Origin: Streptosporangium becharense
GTDB taxonomy: Bacteria > Actinomycetota > Actinomycetes > Streptosporangiales > Streptosporangiaceae
NCBI RefSeq assembly: GCF_014204985.1
Contig: NZ_JACHMP010000001.1
Span: 5,084,001 to 5,148,000, forward strand
Direction of reading: 5' to 3'
Length of the DNA stretch: 64,000 nt
Position 1 is the stretch's first letter. Each line of letters begins with the position of its first letter. The notes below the pieces were generated by a model that was not told the DNA's origin, ran no database searches, and worked only from the letters and a program-made list of their open reading frames with translations. Shown here one piece after another: positions 52,238 to 62,053 of this stretch. The position numbers and the translations under genes are program-made.

Positions 52238-53314
52238 ATGGGCCGCCACGGTGGAAAAGGGGAGCAAGATTCCCCGAGTCGGAGGAGGCGCGGGCCGGAG
52301 CCCACGCCGCAGCCGGTTCCCCGCGACGAGCCGATCGGGCGCCGGCTCCGTCCCGAGGAGTCGGCCGTCACCCAGACCCGGCCGGGCTTCCTGGGGTCGG
52401 GATGGTCGTCGGAGAGCGAGCCGTCCGAGACGACCCGGCCACAGGAGGAGCGCAAGCCGGGCGGGCGGGCCAGGGCGGCGGTGCTCGCCGTCGCGGCGGT
52501 CGCCGTGGTGCTCGGCGGCACCGTCTTCGGCGTCCAGACGCTGACCGGCTCCGAGAGCGCGGCCGACTGCCCGGCCGCCGGGTGCGTCGCGGAGGCGTCC
52601 AACCAGCCGGAGCCGCAGATCGACGTCGACGAGCTCGTCGACGAACCGTTGCCGGACGATGAGCCCGGGGGGCCCGAGGAGCCTGAGGAGCCCCTGCCGG
52701 AGGAGACGGACGGTACGACGGAACCGGCCGACACCGCAGGCCGGACCACTCCGGACCCGGCCCCCACGTCCACCCGCCGGCGAGGTGGGACCGCTCCCAC
52801 GCCGCGGCCGACCCCCACGCGGGAGGACACCCGCGCTCCCCGCACCGACGACGATCCTCCCCCCGCAGAGGAGCCCTCGCCGACGAACTCCCCGTCCCAG
52901 ACTCTCGTCGGCGGCCACCGGGGTGAGGAGCCGTCGCAGGTCCCCCTCCCCGCGGAGAGCGTGCCGGCCCCGGCACCGGCGCCCGCACCCGGTCAGACCT
53001 CGGCGCCTCCGGCGGCCGGTGCCCCCATCACCGTCGGCGCCGACCTGGTGCAGGCGAAACAGCAGGTCTACACCGTCAAGCTCGTCGTCGCCGTGGAGGA
53101 GACCTTCACCGACCTGGCGCTGAGCGTCCCGGTCAGCGGTGAGGTCACCTCGGTGCGCGGCGCCGGCTGGAGCCAGGACGGGGGCCTGCTGACGATCGAG
53201 TCGCCGCAGGGTCTGAAGGCGGGCGAGGAACTCGTCGTCAGTTTCACCGCGCGGGGTGCGGCGGAGGTCCCCTCGACCTGCCGCAGCGTGCAGGGGGAGT
53301 GCTCCGTCGCCTGA
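52238..53314 (+). CDS. Membrane-anchored Pro/Glu-rich protein with a C-terminal beta domain
   Basis: A 358-residue protein: a cytoplasmic basic/Pro-rich tail, one membrane helix (about 79-100), a long extracytoplasmic Asp/Glu/Pro/Thr-rich region, and a folded end (about 265-358, [27 protein letters not shown] ... [14 protein letters not shown] ... VVSFTARG). That end vaguely resembles a carbohydrate-binding type 2 module; two Cys near the end may pair. The ATG at 52238 has AAAGGGGCGAT. An AT-rich promoter-like patch (TTGCGA, then GATATG) lies at 52170-52200. The function is unknown. Confidence 0.65.
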   Translation: MGRHGGKGEQDSPSRRRRGPEPTPQPVPRDEPIGRRLRPEESAVTQTRPGFLGSGWSSESEPSETTRPQEERKPGGRARAAVLAVAAVAVVLGGTVFGVQTLTGSESAADCPAAGCVAEASNQPEPQIDVDELVDEPLPDDEPGGPEEPEEPLPEETDGTTEPADTAGRTTPDPAPTSTRRRGGTAPTPRPTPTREDTRAPRTDDDPPPAEEPSPTNSPSQTLVGGHRGEEPSQVPLPAESVPAPAPAPAPGQTSAPPAAGAPITVGADLVQAKQQVYTVKLVVAVEETFTDLALSVPVSGEVTSVRGAGWSQDGGLLTIESPQGLKAGEELVVSFTARGAAEVPSTCRSVQGECSVA

Positions 53315-53484
53315 CCGGGTCGCGGTCTCCACGGCCCTGGGCTGCGGACGCCGGTCTCCGCGGTCCCGGCCAGCGGATCGGCGGCGGTTTCGCGGGCGTC
53401 ATGCCCTGGGCGGCGGCATGCCCGCCTTGTCATGGTCTTTCCGGTGGAATCCTGTGCTCCGGGCGGACCTGGTTGGATGGGAGC

Positions 53485-54285
53485 ATGACCGATTCGACTC
53501 CCCCTCGCGTACTGACCGTCGCCGGATCCGACTCCGGAGGCGGCGCGGGCATCCAGGCCGACCTGAAGACGATGATGGCCCTCGGTGTGCACGGCATGAG
53601 TGTGATCGCCGCGGTGACCGCCCAGAACTCGCTGGGCGTGCAGGGTTACTGGGAACTGCCCGCGGAGGCGGTGCGGGCCCAGCTCGACTCGGTGCTCGGC
53701 GACATCGGCGTCCAGGCGGTCAAGACCGGCATGCTCGCCTCGCCGGTGCTGGTCGAGACGGTCGCGGAGGTGCTGGCCGGGCTGGACACACCCATCGTGG
53801 TCGACCCGGTGGGAGTCTCCAAGCACGGTGACTCACTCCTCGCGCCTGAGGCCGTGGAGACGGTGAAGTCGCGTCTGCTGCCCACGGCCACGGTGGTCAC
53901 CCCCAACCTGTGGGAGGTGCTGCAGCTGACCGGGGTGAAGGTCGAGCAGGAGGCCGACCTCCGCCGGGCGGCCGACGCGGTTCTGGAGCTCGGCCCCGCA
54001 TGGGCGTTGATCAAGGGCGGCCACCTGCCCGGCGACCCGGTCGACCTGCTGACCGACGGCACACGGGAGTTCCGCTTCACCGCCGAGCGTCACGACAACC
54101 GGCACACCCACGGCACCGGCTGCACCCTGGCTTCGGCCGTCGCCTCCCACCTGGCCCTCGGTGAGGAGGTCCCCGCGGCGGTGGAGAAGGCGAAGGCGTA
54201 CGTCACCGGCGCGATCGCCGGAGGCTTCCCGCTCGGGGCGGGCATCGGCCCGGTGGACCACGCCTGGCGCCTGCGGCCGCGCTGA
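53485..54285 (+). CDS. thiD: Hydroxymethylpyrimidine/phosphomethylpyrimidine kinase
   Basis: A 266-residue ribokinase-like enzyme that phosphorylates HMP and then HMP-P in thiamine synthesis. Motifs: [43 protein letters not shown] and the catalytic [18 protein letters not shown]. The ATG at 53485 begins the conserved region. It shares the pathway with thiL upstream but is separated from it by the unknown membrane protein. Confidence 0.95.
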   Translation: MTDSTPPRVLTVAGSDSGGGAGIQADLKTMMALGVHGMSVIAAVTAQNSLGVQGYWELPAEAVRAQLDSVLGDIGVQAVKTGMLASPVLVETVAEVLAGLDTPIVVDPVGVSKHGDSLLAPEAVETVKSRLLPTATVVTPNLWEVLQLTGVKVEQEADLRRAADAVLELGPAWALIKGGHLPGDPVDLLTDGTREFRFTAERHDNRHTHGTGCTLASAVASHLALGEEVPAAVEKAKAYVTGAIAGGFPLGAGIGPVDHAWRLRPR

Positions 54286-54348
54286 CCCCGCCCCGGGGGC
54301 CGGCCCTGATGCCTGTGGCCGGTCCGGCTCTCCGGGCTGCGCGACGGG

Positions 54349-54424
54349 CGTCCCGGGGTGGGTGGAAAGGCCCCGGGACGCGCGAAAGCCCGCCGTGCCC
54401 CGTGAGGCGCGGCGGGCTTTCGCG
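54349..54424. terminator. Double hairpin between thiD and rpmB
   Basis: There are two adjacent stems. CGTCCCGGGG (54349-54358) pairs with 54371-54380. CGCGAAAGCCCGCCG (54381-54395) pairs perfectly with 54410-54424. The second has a GAAAG/CTTTC base, giving a short T or A run in either direction, and lies nine bases from the rpmB stop. It should terminate both converging genes. Confidence 0.85.
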
Positions 54425-54433
54425 GAAGTGTGA

Positions 54434-54619
54434 CTAGCGGGTGACCTTGCCCGCCTTGATGCAGGAGGTGCACACGTTCAGCCGCTTCGGCGTGCCGTTC
54501 ACCACTGCGCGCACGTGCTGGATGTTCGGGTTCCAGCGGCGGCGGGTGCGGCGGTGCGAGTGGGAGACGTTGTTGCCGAAAGTCGGCTTCTTAGCGCAAA
54601 CGTCGCAGACGGAAGCCAC
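54434..54619 (-). CDS. rpmB: 50S ribosomal protein L28, zinc-binding form
   Basis: A 61-residue L28 (MASVCDVCAKKPTFGNNVSH ...) with both CxxC pairs (CDVC and CTSC) that bind zinc. It is therefore the zinc-requiring form, not the Cys-free paralogue made under zinc starvation. The 297-base gap on its 5' side to the next gene has no other gene. Confidence 0.96.
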   Translation of the reverse strand: MASVCDVCAKKPTFGNNVSHSHRRTRRRWNPNIQHVRAVVNGTPKRLNVCTSCIKAGKVTR

Positions 54620-54916
54620 GGTTCGCTCCTTAGATCAGTCGATAGGCTCGATCCGCCGCTCAGGCGGGCGGTCATCGGGCATGCCGGGGCAACCGGCTGG
54701 CCAGACGAGGATATCCGATGTCCAGCCGTGCACGCGAACGCGAGCCGCTGTGACCGGTCGAACGGGGATAATCTCCGGATGCAACCGTAGCGCATCCCGG
54801 GTGGCGGGGTGGCGGGTCACGCCGGGAGCGGTGTCCCGACGGCGCGGACCGGGTCCGGCGGGCCCCGGAGCCGGGCCGGGAGCGCGCCGGACGCACGACC
54901 GTGAGCAGGAGGCGGC

Positions 54917-56482
54917 ATGCTGCAGGTTCTCGACCCGGCCGCGGTCCGGAGATGGTCGCATCTGGCCGCGGAGACGCTGGGGAAGACCCGTGAGGAGATC
55001 GACGCGCTCAACGTCTTCCCGGTGCCCGACGGCGACACCGGCACCAACCTGCACCTGACCATGCTCTCCGCCGCGGACGCGCTGGACGGGCTGCCGGGTG
55101 ACGCCACCGCGGCCGACACCTGGCGGGCCCTGGCCCGGGGAGCGCTGCTGGGTGCCCACGGCAACTCCGGTGTGATCGCCAGCCAGGCCCTGCGCGGCCT
55201 CGCCGAGGTGCTGGGTGAGGCCGCGGGCGGCGGCGCGGATCTGGCACGGGGCCTGGTCAGGGCCGCGGAGCTGGCGCGGGACGCGGTCGCCAGGCCGGTG
55301 GAGGGCACGATCCTGAGCGTCCTGACCGCCGTGGCCGCCGCGGTGCGCGACCTGCCCGGCGATCTCGCCGCGGTCGCCCGGCGGGCGGCGGACGAGGCGC
55401 ACGCCGCGCTCCGCCGGACCCCGGGGCAGCTCGACGTGCTGGCCCGCAACGGGGTCGTGGACGCGGGGGCCGCCGGCCTGGTGATAGTCCTGGAGACCCT
55501 CGCGGCCGTCGTCACCGACGCCTACACCGGACGGGTGGACATCCCCGCCCCGGCCCGCCGCGTCGCCCCGGAGGCGGCGCAGGAACCGGGTTACGAGGTG
55601 ATGTATCTCCTGGACGCCGACGCGGCGGCGGTCGCCGTGCTGCGCGAGGAGCTCGACGCGCTCGGCGACTCGCTCGTGGTCGTGGGCGGCGACGGCCTGT
55701 GGAACGTGCATGTGCACGTCGACGACGCCGGCGCGGCGATCGAGGCCGCCATGCGGGCGGGGCGGCCCCACCGGATCAAGGTGACCTACCTGGTCGGCTC
55801 GGGCCGGACCCACCCCGCCGCCCGGGGACGCGGCGTGGTCGCCGTGGCGGCCGGGCCCGCCCTGGCCGCGGTCTTCGAGGAGTCGGGGGCCGTGGTGGTC
55901 CGCCGGGAGCCCGGTTCCAGCCCATCGCAGGCGGAGGTGCTCGCCGCGATCCGCGAGGCGGGCGACGAGGTCGTGGTCCTGCCCAACGACAGCGGGACGC
56001 GCGAGGTCGCGGCGGCCGCCGCGGAGATCGCCCGGGAGGAGGGGCGGATGGTCAGCGTCCTGCCGACCAGGGCCTCGGTGCAGGGCCTGTCGGCGCTGGC
56101 GGTGCACGACCCGCTGCGCCGCTTCGACGACGACGTGGTGGCCATGACCGAGGCGGCCGCGCACACCCGCCACGGGCACGTCTGGGTGGCCGACCGGGAG
56201 GTCATGACGAGCGCGGGCCTGACCCGGCCCGGTGACGTCCTCGGCGTGGTCGACGGGGACGCCGCCCTGATCGGCGCGGACCTCACCGCCACCACGCTGG
56301 AGGTCGTGGACCGCATGGTGTCGTCCAGCAGCGAGCTGGTCACCGTTCTGGAGGGCGCCGACGCCCCCGCCGGCCTGGCCGGGGCCGTACGCGACCATCT
56401 CGCCGGGACCCGCCCGGACATCGAGGTGGTCGTGTACGCGGGCGGGCAGGGTGGTTACCCGCTCCTCATCGGCGTCGACTGA
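54917..56482 (+). CDS. DhaL/DegV-associated kinase, FakA-like (YloV family)
   Basis: A 521-residue protein. The N-terminal DhaL (Dak2) domain carries the Mg-ATP motif NVFPVPDGDTGTN (residues 32-44) and GAHGNSGVIASQALRG. The middle and C-terminal domains match the FakA/YloV pattern (YEVMYLLDADAAAVAVLREELDALGDSLVVVGG, HVHVDDAG). In Firmicutes FakA phosphorylates FakB-bound fatty acids; no fakB/DegV gene is in the window, so fatty-acid kinase activity is inferred. The ATG has the SD CAGGAGGCGGC. The position just before recG is conserved in many bacteria. Confidence 0.88.
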   Translation: MLQVLDPAAVRRWSHLAAETLGKTREEIDALNVFPVPDGDTGTNLHLTMLSAADALDGLPGDATAADTWRALARGALLGAHGNSGVIASQALRGLAEVLGEAAGGGADLARGLVRAAELARDAVARPVEGTILSVLTAVAAAVRDLPGDLAAVARRAADEAHAALRRTPGQLDVLARNGVVDAGAAGLVIVLETLAAVVTDAYTGRVDIPAPARRVAPEAAQEPGYEVMYLLDADAAAVAVLREELDALGDSLVVVGGDGLWNVHVHVDDAGAAIEAAMRAGRPHRIKVTYLVGSGRTHPAARGRGVVAVAAGPALAAVFEESGAVVVRREPGSSPSQAEVLAAIREAGDEVVVLPNDSGTREVAAAAAEIAREEGRMVSVLPTRASVQGLSALAVHDPLRRFDDDVVAMTEAAAHTRHGHVWVADREVMTSAGLTRPGDVLGVVDGDAALIGADLTATTLEVVDRMVSSSSELVTVLEGADAPAGLAGAVRDHLAGTRPDIEVVVYAGGQGGYPLLIGVD

Positions 56483-56607
56483 CGCGCCGGCCCGGCCTCG
56501 CCCCGCACATCGGTCCGGCCCCGGCTGACGCGCAGGCCCGGCGTACGAGCGGCGCACCGTGCCCGGCCGGGGTGAATTCTGTCGTCCGGGCACGGTAGAA
56601 ACGTGCC

Positions 56608-58779
56608 GTGACGAGCTTCGACGAGCCGCTGGCGAAGGCGCTGGATCCCAAGACCGCCAAGCTGTTGGAGAGCGTTCTCGACCTGCGCACCGTCGGTGAC
56701 CTGCTGCGGCACTACCCGCGGCGCTACGCCGAGCGGGGCGAGCTGACCGATCTCGACGACCTTCAGGTCGACGAGCACGTCACGGTGGTGGGCGAGGTCA
56801 CCAGGGTCATGCGCAGGCCGATGCGCAACAAGAGCGGCACCTGGCTGGAGGTCGAGGTCGCCGACGCCCGCCGCAGCAAGATCTACCTGTCGTTCTTCGG
56901 GAAGGCGTCCCACATCGCCGAGACCCGGCTGCGGCCGGGCCGCCGGGGCATGTTCGCCGGCAAGGTCAGCGCGTTCGGCCAGGGCGAGAAGCGCAAGTGG
57001 CAGCTCTCCCACCCCGAGTTCGAGATGATCGAGGAGAGCGAGACCGGGGCTGAGGAGTTCGCCGCCGCGCTCGTGCCGATCTACCCGGCGGGCAAGGACG
57101 TGACCCCCTGGGCCATCCGAAGGGCACTGGGCGTCGTCCTCGACACGATGGGCGAGCTGGACGACCCGCTGCCCGCCGAGCTCCGCGTCCGGCGTGGGTT
57201 GCCGGGCCTGGCCGAGGCGCTCCAGGCGATCCACCGGCCGCGCGACCACGCCGACGTGACCAGGGCCCGCAAGCGCCTCAGGTTCGACGAGGCGTTCCTG
57301 CTCCAGGCGGTCCTGCTGCAACGCCGGATGGCCGCCTCCTCCTGGCCCGCCACCCCTCGCCCGGCGCGCGGCGACGGGCTGCTGGCCGACTTCGACGCCC
57401 GGCTGCCGTTCGAGCTCACCGAAGGACAGCGCGCGGTGGGGGAGGAGATCGCGGCCGACCTGGCTCTCGCCCACCCCATGCACCGGCTCCTCCAGGGCGA
57501 GGTCGGCGCGGGCAAGACCGTCGTGGCGCTGCGCGCCATGCTCCAGGTGGTCGACGCCGGGGGGCAGGCGGTGCTGCTGGCGCCCACCGAGGTGCTCGCC
57601 CAGCAGCACCACCGGTCGATCTCGGCCATGCTCGGCGACCTGGCCACCGGCGGCATGTTCGGCGGCACCTCGGTCGCCCTGCTCACCGGCTCGCTGGGTG
57701 CGGCGGCCCGCCGCTCGGCGATGCTCGACGCCGCCTCGGGCACGGCGGGCATCGTCGTCGGCACCCACGCGGTCCTGCAGGAGCGCGTGCAGTTCGCCGA
57801 CCTGGGCATGGTCGTGGTGGACGAGCAGCACCGCTTCGGCGTCGAGCAGCGCGACGCGCTCCGCGAGAAGGCCGGGGGCGGCCGGCCGCACGTGCTCGTC
57901 ATGACCGCCACCCCCATCCCCCGCACGGTCGCCATGACGGTCTTCGGCGACCTGACGGTCTCCACGCTCTCCCAGCTTCCCGCCGGGCGTGCCCCGATCA
58001 CCACGCACGTGGTCCCCGCGGCGGAGAAACCGCACTTCCTCGACCGGGCCTGGAGCCGCGTACGGGAGGAGGTCGAGCTCGGCCGGCAGTCCTACGTCGT
58101 CTGCCCGCGCATCGGTGACCTGGAGGGCGACGAGGGCGACCTGGCGAAGGCCGACGACGAGCGCAGGCCGCCGCTGGCCGTCCTCGACGTCGCCGAGACC
58201 CTGGCGCAGGGCCCGCTGCGGGGGCTGCGCACGGCGGTGCTCCACGGCAAGCTCCCGCCCGAGGAGAAGGACGCGGTGATGAGGGCCTTCGCGCGCGGGG
58301 AGGTCGACGTCCTGGTGGCCACCACGGTCATCGAGGTCGGCGTCGACGTCCCCAACTCCTCGGTCATGGTCATCATGGACGCCGACCGGTTCGGCGTCTC
58401 CCAGCTCCACCAGCTCCGCGGCCGGGTCGGCCGGGGCGGGCTGCCCGGCCTGTGCCTGCTGGTGACCGACTCCCCGGGCGGCACGCCCGCCAGGGCCAGG
58501 CTCGACGCGGTGGCGGCGACGCTGGACGGCTTCGAGCTCTCCCGGGTGGACCTGGAGCAGCGCAGGGAGGGCGACGTGCTGGGGGTGGCCCAGTCGGGTC
58601 GCAGGTCGTCGCTGAAGATGCTCAGGCTCCTGCGTGACGAGGAGGTCATCCAGGCCGCCCGGCTCGACGCCGAGGCCATGCTCGAGGCCGACCCCGACCT
58701 GTCCGCCCACCCCGTCCTGCGCATGGAGATCGACAGGCTTCTCGCCGACGAGCGCGCGGAGTATCTGGAGAAGGCGTGA
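56608..58779 (+). CDS. recG: ATP-dependent DNA helicase RecG
   Basis: A 723-residue helicase. The wedge/OB domain occupies about 1-240. The motor domain has Walker A GEVGAGKT (297-304), the DEQH box at 405-408 (VVVDEQHRFGVEQRDALREK), TATPIPRT, and the C-terminal RecG motifs (QLRGRVGRGG). It unwinds branched DNA and remodels stalled forks. The GTG start at 56608 gives the usual short N-terminus. The stop codon lies within a 19-bp direct repeat (58773-58791 and 58811-58829). Confidence 0.96.
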   Translation: MTSFDEPLAKALDPKTAKLLESVLDLRTVGDLLRHYPRRYAERGELTDLDDLQVDEHVTVVGEVTRVMRRPMRNKSGTWLEVEVADARRSKIYLSFFGKASHIAETRLRPGRRGMFAGKVSAFGQGEKRKWQLSHPEFEMIEESETGAEEFAAALVPIYPAGKDVTPWAIRRALGVVLDTMGELDDPLPAELRVRRGLPGLAEALQAIHRPRDHADVTRARKRLRFDEAFLLQAVLLQRRMAASSWPATPRPARGDGLLADFDARLPFELTEGQRAVGEEIAADLALAHPMHRLLQGEVGAGKTVVALRAMLQVVDAGGQAVLLAPTEVLAQQHHRSISAMLGDLATGGMFGGTSVALLTGSLGAAARRSAMLDAASGTAGIVVGTHAVLQERVQFADLGMVVVDEQHRFGVEQRDALREKAGGGRPHVLVMTATPIPRTVAMTVFGDLTVSTLSQLPAGRAPITTHVVPAAEKPHFLDRAWSRVREEVELGRQSYVVCPRIGDLEGDEGDLAKADDERRPPLAVLDVAETLAQGPLRGLRTAVLHGKLPPEEKDAVMRAFARGEVDVLVATTVIEVGVDVPNSSVMVIMDADRFGVSQLHQLRGRVGRGGLPGLCLLVTDSPGGTPARARLDAVAATLDGFELSRVDLEQRREGDVLGVAQSGRRSSLKMLRLLRDEEVIQAARLDAEAMLEADPDLSAHPVLRMEIDRLLADERAEYLEKA

Positions 58780-58835
58780 GAGCCGGTCGTCGGGAAGGCG
58801 GGCCGGAGAGGGCGTGAGAGCCGGTCGTCCGGAAA

Positions 58836-58883
58836 GCCCAATTGCGGGGACGGCCTCCCCCCGAATGCCGTCCCCGCTTGGGC
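58836..58883 (+). terminator. Terminator-like hairpin after recG; otherwise empty gap
   Basis: GCGGGGACGGC (58844-58854) pairs with 58867-58877. Beyond a two-base bulge GCCCAA pairs with TTGGGC, giving a 17-bp stem. The rest of the 423-base gap 58780-59202 contains the recG-end direct repeat, an inverted GATCAC/GTGATC pair at 59054 and 59087, and no gene I can support. The rsmD promoter is presumably near 59040-59100, where the sequence is AT-richer. Confidence 0.75.
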
Positions 58884-59202
58884 CCACTCTCGGGTCAGGT
58901 GCCGAGAGCACCGGCGTGCGGAAGGGCTCACGATCACGCCGGTCGGCCTCCCCCTGGGTCTTGAAGGCCGCAGGACTCATCATGCAAGGCGTCGGCATCC
59001 GGCGGAACGACCCTTGCGCTTTCCTCGCCGCTCCTTGCCCACTCTTGACCTAGATCACCTGCCAGGACCCTTTTGACCTGGGGTTATGTGATCCGTCGCG
59101 ACACGTGGCGCTGCGCGCCGGCTCGTCCGCCGTCTCCGGTCCCCGCCCGCGGAGGCAACCGCGGGACGCCGTGCCCGTCCCCGGCACTGAGAGGATGGCC
59201 GG

Positions 59203-59772
59203 GTGAGCCGAGTCATCGCGGGAAGCGCAGGGGGGCGGCGGCTGGCCGTCCCGCCGGGGCGGGGCACCCGTCCCACGAGCGACCGGGCCAGAGAGGGGAT
59301 GTTCTCCACGGTGGGGTCGCTGATCGGCCCGCTGGAGGGTGCCAGGGTGCTCGACCTGTACGCGGGCTCGGGTGCGCTCGGGCTGGAGGCACTCTCCCGG
59401 GGGGCGGCGCACGCCCTGCTCGTCGAGTCGGATCCCAAGGCGATCCGGACGATCAGGCAGAACATCGCCGCACTGGACCTGCCCGGTGCCGAGCTCGCGG
59501 CCGACCGGGTGGAGCGGCTGCTCGCCCGGGGGGCCGCCGAGCCGTACGACCTGGTCTTCGCCGACCCGCCGTACGTGCTGGCGGGCAAGGAGGTGGAGGC
59601 CGTGCTGGAGCGGCTGCGCGACCACGGCTGGCTGGCGCAGGACGCACTGGTCGTGGTGGAGCGCGAGAGCAGGGGTGAGGACCTGGTCTGGCCGGCCGGA
59701 TACGAAGAGGAGAGGGTCCGTCGTTACGGCGAAGCGTCCGTTTGGTACGGTCGCGCCGCCGGGAATCCATAG
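59203..59772 (+). CDS. rsmD: 16S rRNA (guanine966-N2)-methyltransferase
   Basis: A 189-residue SAM enzyme: RVIAGSAGGRRLAVPPG and TRPTSDRAREGMFSTV at the N-terminus, SAM motif VLDLYAGSGALGLEALSRGA, and the catalytic motif FADPPY. It methylates G966 of 16S rRNA. The GTG start matches the family's beginning. coaD follows after 15 bases, the usual rsmD-coaD pair. Confidence 0.95.
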   Translation: MSRVIAGSAGGRRLAVPPGRGTRPTSDRAREGMFSTVGSLIGPLEGARVLDLYAGSGALGLEALSRGAAHALLVESDPKAIRTIRQNIAALDLPGAELAADRVERLLARGAAEPYDLVFADPPYVLAGKEVEAVLERLRDHGWLAQDALVVVERESRGEDLVWPAGYEEERVRRYGEASVWYGRAAGNP

Positions 59773-59787
59773 AGCAGGGGGTTCGCC

Positions 59788-60264
59788 TTGCGTCGTGTTG
59801 TCTGCCCGGGGTCGTTCGATCCCGTCACCAACGGTCATCTCGACATCATCGGCCGGGCCTCCCGGCAGTATGACGAGGTCGTCGTGGCCGTACTGATCAA
59901 CATCGAGAAGAAGAGCCTGTTCACGGTCGAGGAGCGCATCCAGATGCTCCAGACGGTGACCAAGGAGTACGGCAACGTCCGCGTCGACAAGTTCCACGGC
60001 CTGCTGGTCGACTACTGCAGGCAGCAGGAGATCCCCGCGATCGTCAAGGGCCTGCGCGCCGTCAGCGACTTCGACTACGAACTCCAGATGGCCCAGCTCA
60101 ACTACCGGATGTCGGGGGTGGAGACCCTGTTCATGGCGACCGGCCCCGAGGTCTCGTTCCTGTCGTCCAGCCGCATCAAGGAGATCGTCAAGTATGGTGG
60201 CAACGTAGCCGGGCTGGTCCCGGATCTCGTGCAGGAGCTCCTCGTCGAACGGCTCAGGGGTTAG
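59788..60264 (+). CDS. coaD: Phosphopantetheine adenylyltransferase
   Basis: The 158-residue enzyme carries out the penultimate step of CoA synthesis, transferring AMP to 4'-phosphopantetheine. The nucleotidyltransferase motif is TNGHLD (His17) after CPGSFDPV; VKGLRAVSDFDYELQMA and SSSRIKEIVKYGGNVAGLVP are also present. It begins with TTG at 59788 preceded by GCAGGGGG. Typical length. Confidence 0.96.
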   Translation: MRRVVCPGSFDPVTNGHLDIIGRASRQYDEVVVAVLINIEKKSLFTVEERIQMLQTVTKEYGNVRVDKFHGLLVDYCRQQEIPAIVKGLRAVSDFDYELQMAQLNYRMSGVETLFMATGPEVSFLSSSRIKEIVKYGGNVAGLVPDLVQELLVERLRG

Positions 60265-60312
60265 TCCCTGGTATTCTCTTATTTCGGCCTTGCACGACGG
60301 CGGTGACGCGCC

Positions 60313-60885
60313 ATGCCTAATGAGAGCGGAATGAACCAGCCCAGCCTGAACCCTCGAGCCCCGTGGGTGATCTCCACCCATGATCTGGGGCGGCGACCGG
60401 GGTCCATGCGGCAGATGCATCTCGCTCTTCCGGCACCGGCGGACATCGGCGTCGACATGATCGGCGTCCCCAAGGACGCCGAAGTCGAGCTGGACATCCG
60501 GCTTGAGGCTGTCATGGAGGGTGTGCTCGTCACGGGCACTGCGCGCTCCCCGCTGCGGGGGGAGTGCGCACGCTGCCTGGAACCGGTCACCTCGCACAGC
60601 GAGGTCGACTTCCAGGAGCTGTTCTTCTACTCGGCAGAGGATGCTGCCGAGGGTGACTCGCTTCTCGACGGTGAACTCCTCGACCTCGAACCCGTCTTCC
60701 GCGACGCGGTGGTGCTCACACTGCCGTTGAGCCCGGTCTGCAGTGAAGACTGCTCCGGGCTCTGCGTGGAATGCGGGATCAGGCTGGCCGACGCCGAGCC
60801 TGGCCACACGCACGAGGCGGTCGATCCTCGCTGGGCCAAGCTGCAAGATCTGGTTCCGGAACATAACAACGATCAGGAGAGCTGA
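60313..60885 (+). CDS. YceD/DUF177 family protein
   Basis: A 190-residue protein of the YceD (DUF177) family, linked to 23S rRNA accumulation and usually encoded just before rpmF. It has the conserved Cys pair in [10 protein letters not shown] and the zinc-like C-terminal [17 protein letters not shown]. ATGs at 60313 and 60331 are both possible starts. The stop is one base before the rpmF start codon. Confidence 0.9.
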   Translation: MPNESGMNQPSLNPRAPWVISTHDLGRRPGSMRQMHLALPAPADIGVDMIGVPKDAEVELDIRLEAVMEGVLVTGTARSPLRGECARCLEPVTSHSEVDFQELFFYSAEDAAEGDSLLDGELLDLEPVFRDAVVLTLPLSPVCSEDCSGLCVECGIRLADAEPGHTHEAVDPRWAKLQDLVPEHNNDQES

Positions 60886-60886
60886 C

Positions 60887-61066
60887 GTGGCTGTCCCCAA
60901 GCGCAAGATGTCGCGGAGCAACACTCGCTCCCGCAGGTCGCAGTGGAAGGCCGCCGCGGTTTCGCTCGTGAGCTGCCCCCAGTGCCGCTCGCCGAAGCGT
61001 CCGCACGTGGCGTGCCCGACCTGCGGCACCTACAACCGCCGTCAGGTGATCGAGCCCTCCGCCTGA
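60887..61066 (+). CDS. rpmF: 50S ribosomal protein L32, zinc-binding form
   Basis: A 59-residue L32 ([22 protein letters not shown] ... ) with CPQC and CPTCG pairs for zinc. The GTG at 60887 follows GAGAGCTGAC. It is coupled to yceD, the common arrangement. Longer upstream frame is rejected. Confidence 0.96.
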   Translation: MAVPKRKMSRSNTRSRRSQWKAAAVSLVSCPQCRSPKRPHVACPTCGTYNRRQVIEPSA

Positions 61067-61086
61067 TCGCACTCTGACCGACGGAT

Positions 61087-61118
61087 GCCGGCCGGGCCCC
61101 TGCCCGGCTCCGGCCGGC
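61087..61118 (+). terminator. Hairpin after rpmF
   Basis: GCCGGCCGG (61087-61095) pairs with CCGGCCGGC (61110-61118), 20 bases past the stop. The loop can form a further small stem. It has no T-tail. The remaining about 170 bases before rnc have no gene. Confidence 0.6.
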
Positions 61119-61286
61119 GTCACCGTCTTCACCCCCCTATGCGATGGCGGTCCGCCCGCGGCTGTGGTGGACGCCGGGGTTCGCGGTAGAACGCGTACCC
61201 TCCCGGCGCCCACCACGTCTTCGGGCATTTGTCATACCCCACCTTCGCCATCGCGCATTCCATGAGAGAGCGTGCGAGGAGAAGCC

Positions 61287-62027
61287 GTGGCCACGAGCAT
61301 GAAGCCGATCGCCGTCGAGGCAGTCCAGAGTGAGCTTGAGCGCCTCCTGTCGGTGCGGATCGACTCCGCCATCCTGGAGCGGGCGCTGACCCATCGTTCC
61401 TACGCGTACGAGAACGGCGGGCTGCCCACCAACGAGCGCCTGGAGTTCCTCGGCGACTCGGTGCTGGGGCTCGTCGTCACCGACACCCTCTACCGCAACC
61501 ACCCCGACCTGCCCGAGGGGCAGCTGGCCAAGCTCAGGGCGGCGGTGGTCAACATGCGGGCCCTGGCCGACGTGGCCCGCACGCTGGGCCTGGGCCGCTT
61601 CCTGCGGCTCGGCAGGGGCGAGGAGGGCACCGGCGGGCGTGACAAGTCCTCGATCCTGGCCGACACCCTTGAGGCGCTCATCGGCGCCGTCTACGTCGAC
61701 AAGGGCCTGGACGAGGCGTTCCGGGTGGTCCACCTGCTCTTCGACGGGCTCATCACGCGGTCGGCCTCGCTGGGGGCCGGGCTCGACTGGAAGACCTCGC
61801 TCCAGGAGCTCACCGCGTCCGAGTCGCTCGGCGTGCCCGAGTACCACGTCGCGGAGAGCGGCCCCGACCACGCCAAGTCCTTCACCGCGGCGGTCCGCGT
61901 CGGCGGGGAGCAGTACGGCGCGGGTTCCGGCCGCTCGAAGAAGGAAGCCGAGCAGCAGGCCGCGGAGGCGGCCTGGAACCGGATCCGCCAAGACCGCGAA
62001 CGGCGCGAGGCCGAGCTGGCACCCTAG
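61287..62027 (+). CDS. rnc: Ribonuclease III
   Basis: A 246-residue enzyme with the RNase III signature [14 protein letters not shown] (catalytic Glu53 and Asp57), a second acidic cluster in [13 protein letters not shown], and a C-terminal double-stranded-RNA-binding domain ending [18 protein letters not shown]. It cuts double-stranded RNA, including rRNA precursors. I chose the GTG at 61287 because AGGAGAAGCC precedes it at good spacing; a GTG at 61272 is the alternative. mutM follows after 26 bases. Confidence 0.96.
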   Translation: MATSMKPIAVEAVQSELERLLSVRIDSAILERALTHRSYAYENGGLPTNERLEFLGDSVLGLVVTDTLYRNHPDLPEGQLAKLRAAVVNMRALADVARTLGLGRFLRLGRGEEGTGGRDKSSILADTLEALIGAVYVDKGLDEAFRVVHLLFDGLITRSASLGAGLDWKTSLQELTASESLGVPEYHVAESGPDHAKSFTAAVRVGGEQYGAGSGRSKKEAEQQAAEAAWNRIRQDRERREAELAP

Positions 62028-62053
62028 AAGCCGACGCTCACGGGGAGGGGTGC

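Noticed and set aside
61141..61254. Inverted repeat GCGATGGCG / CGCCATCGC upstream of rnc
   Set aside because: The nine-base arms are about 100 bases apart with no other structure. RNase III autoregulation by leader cleavage is tempting, but there is not enough pairing to support it.
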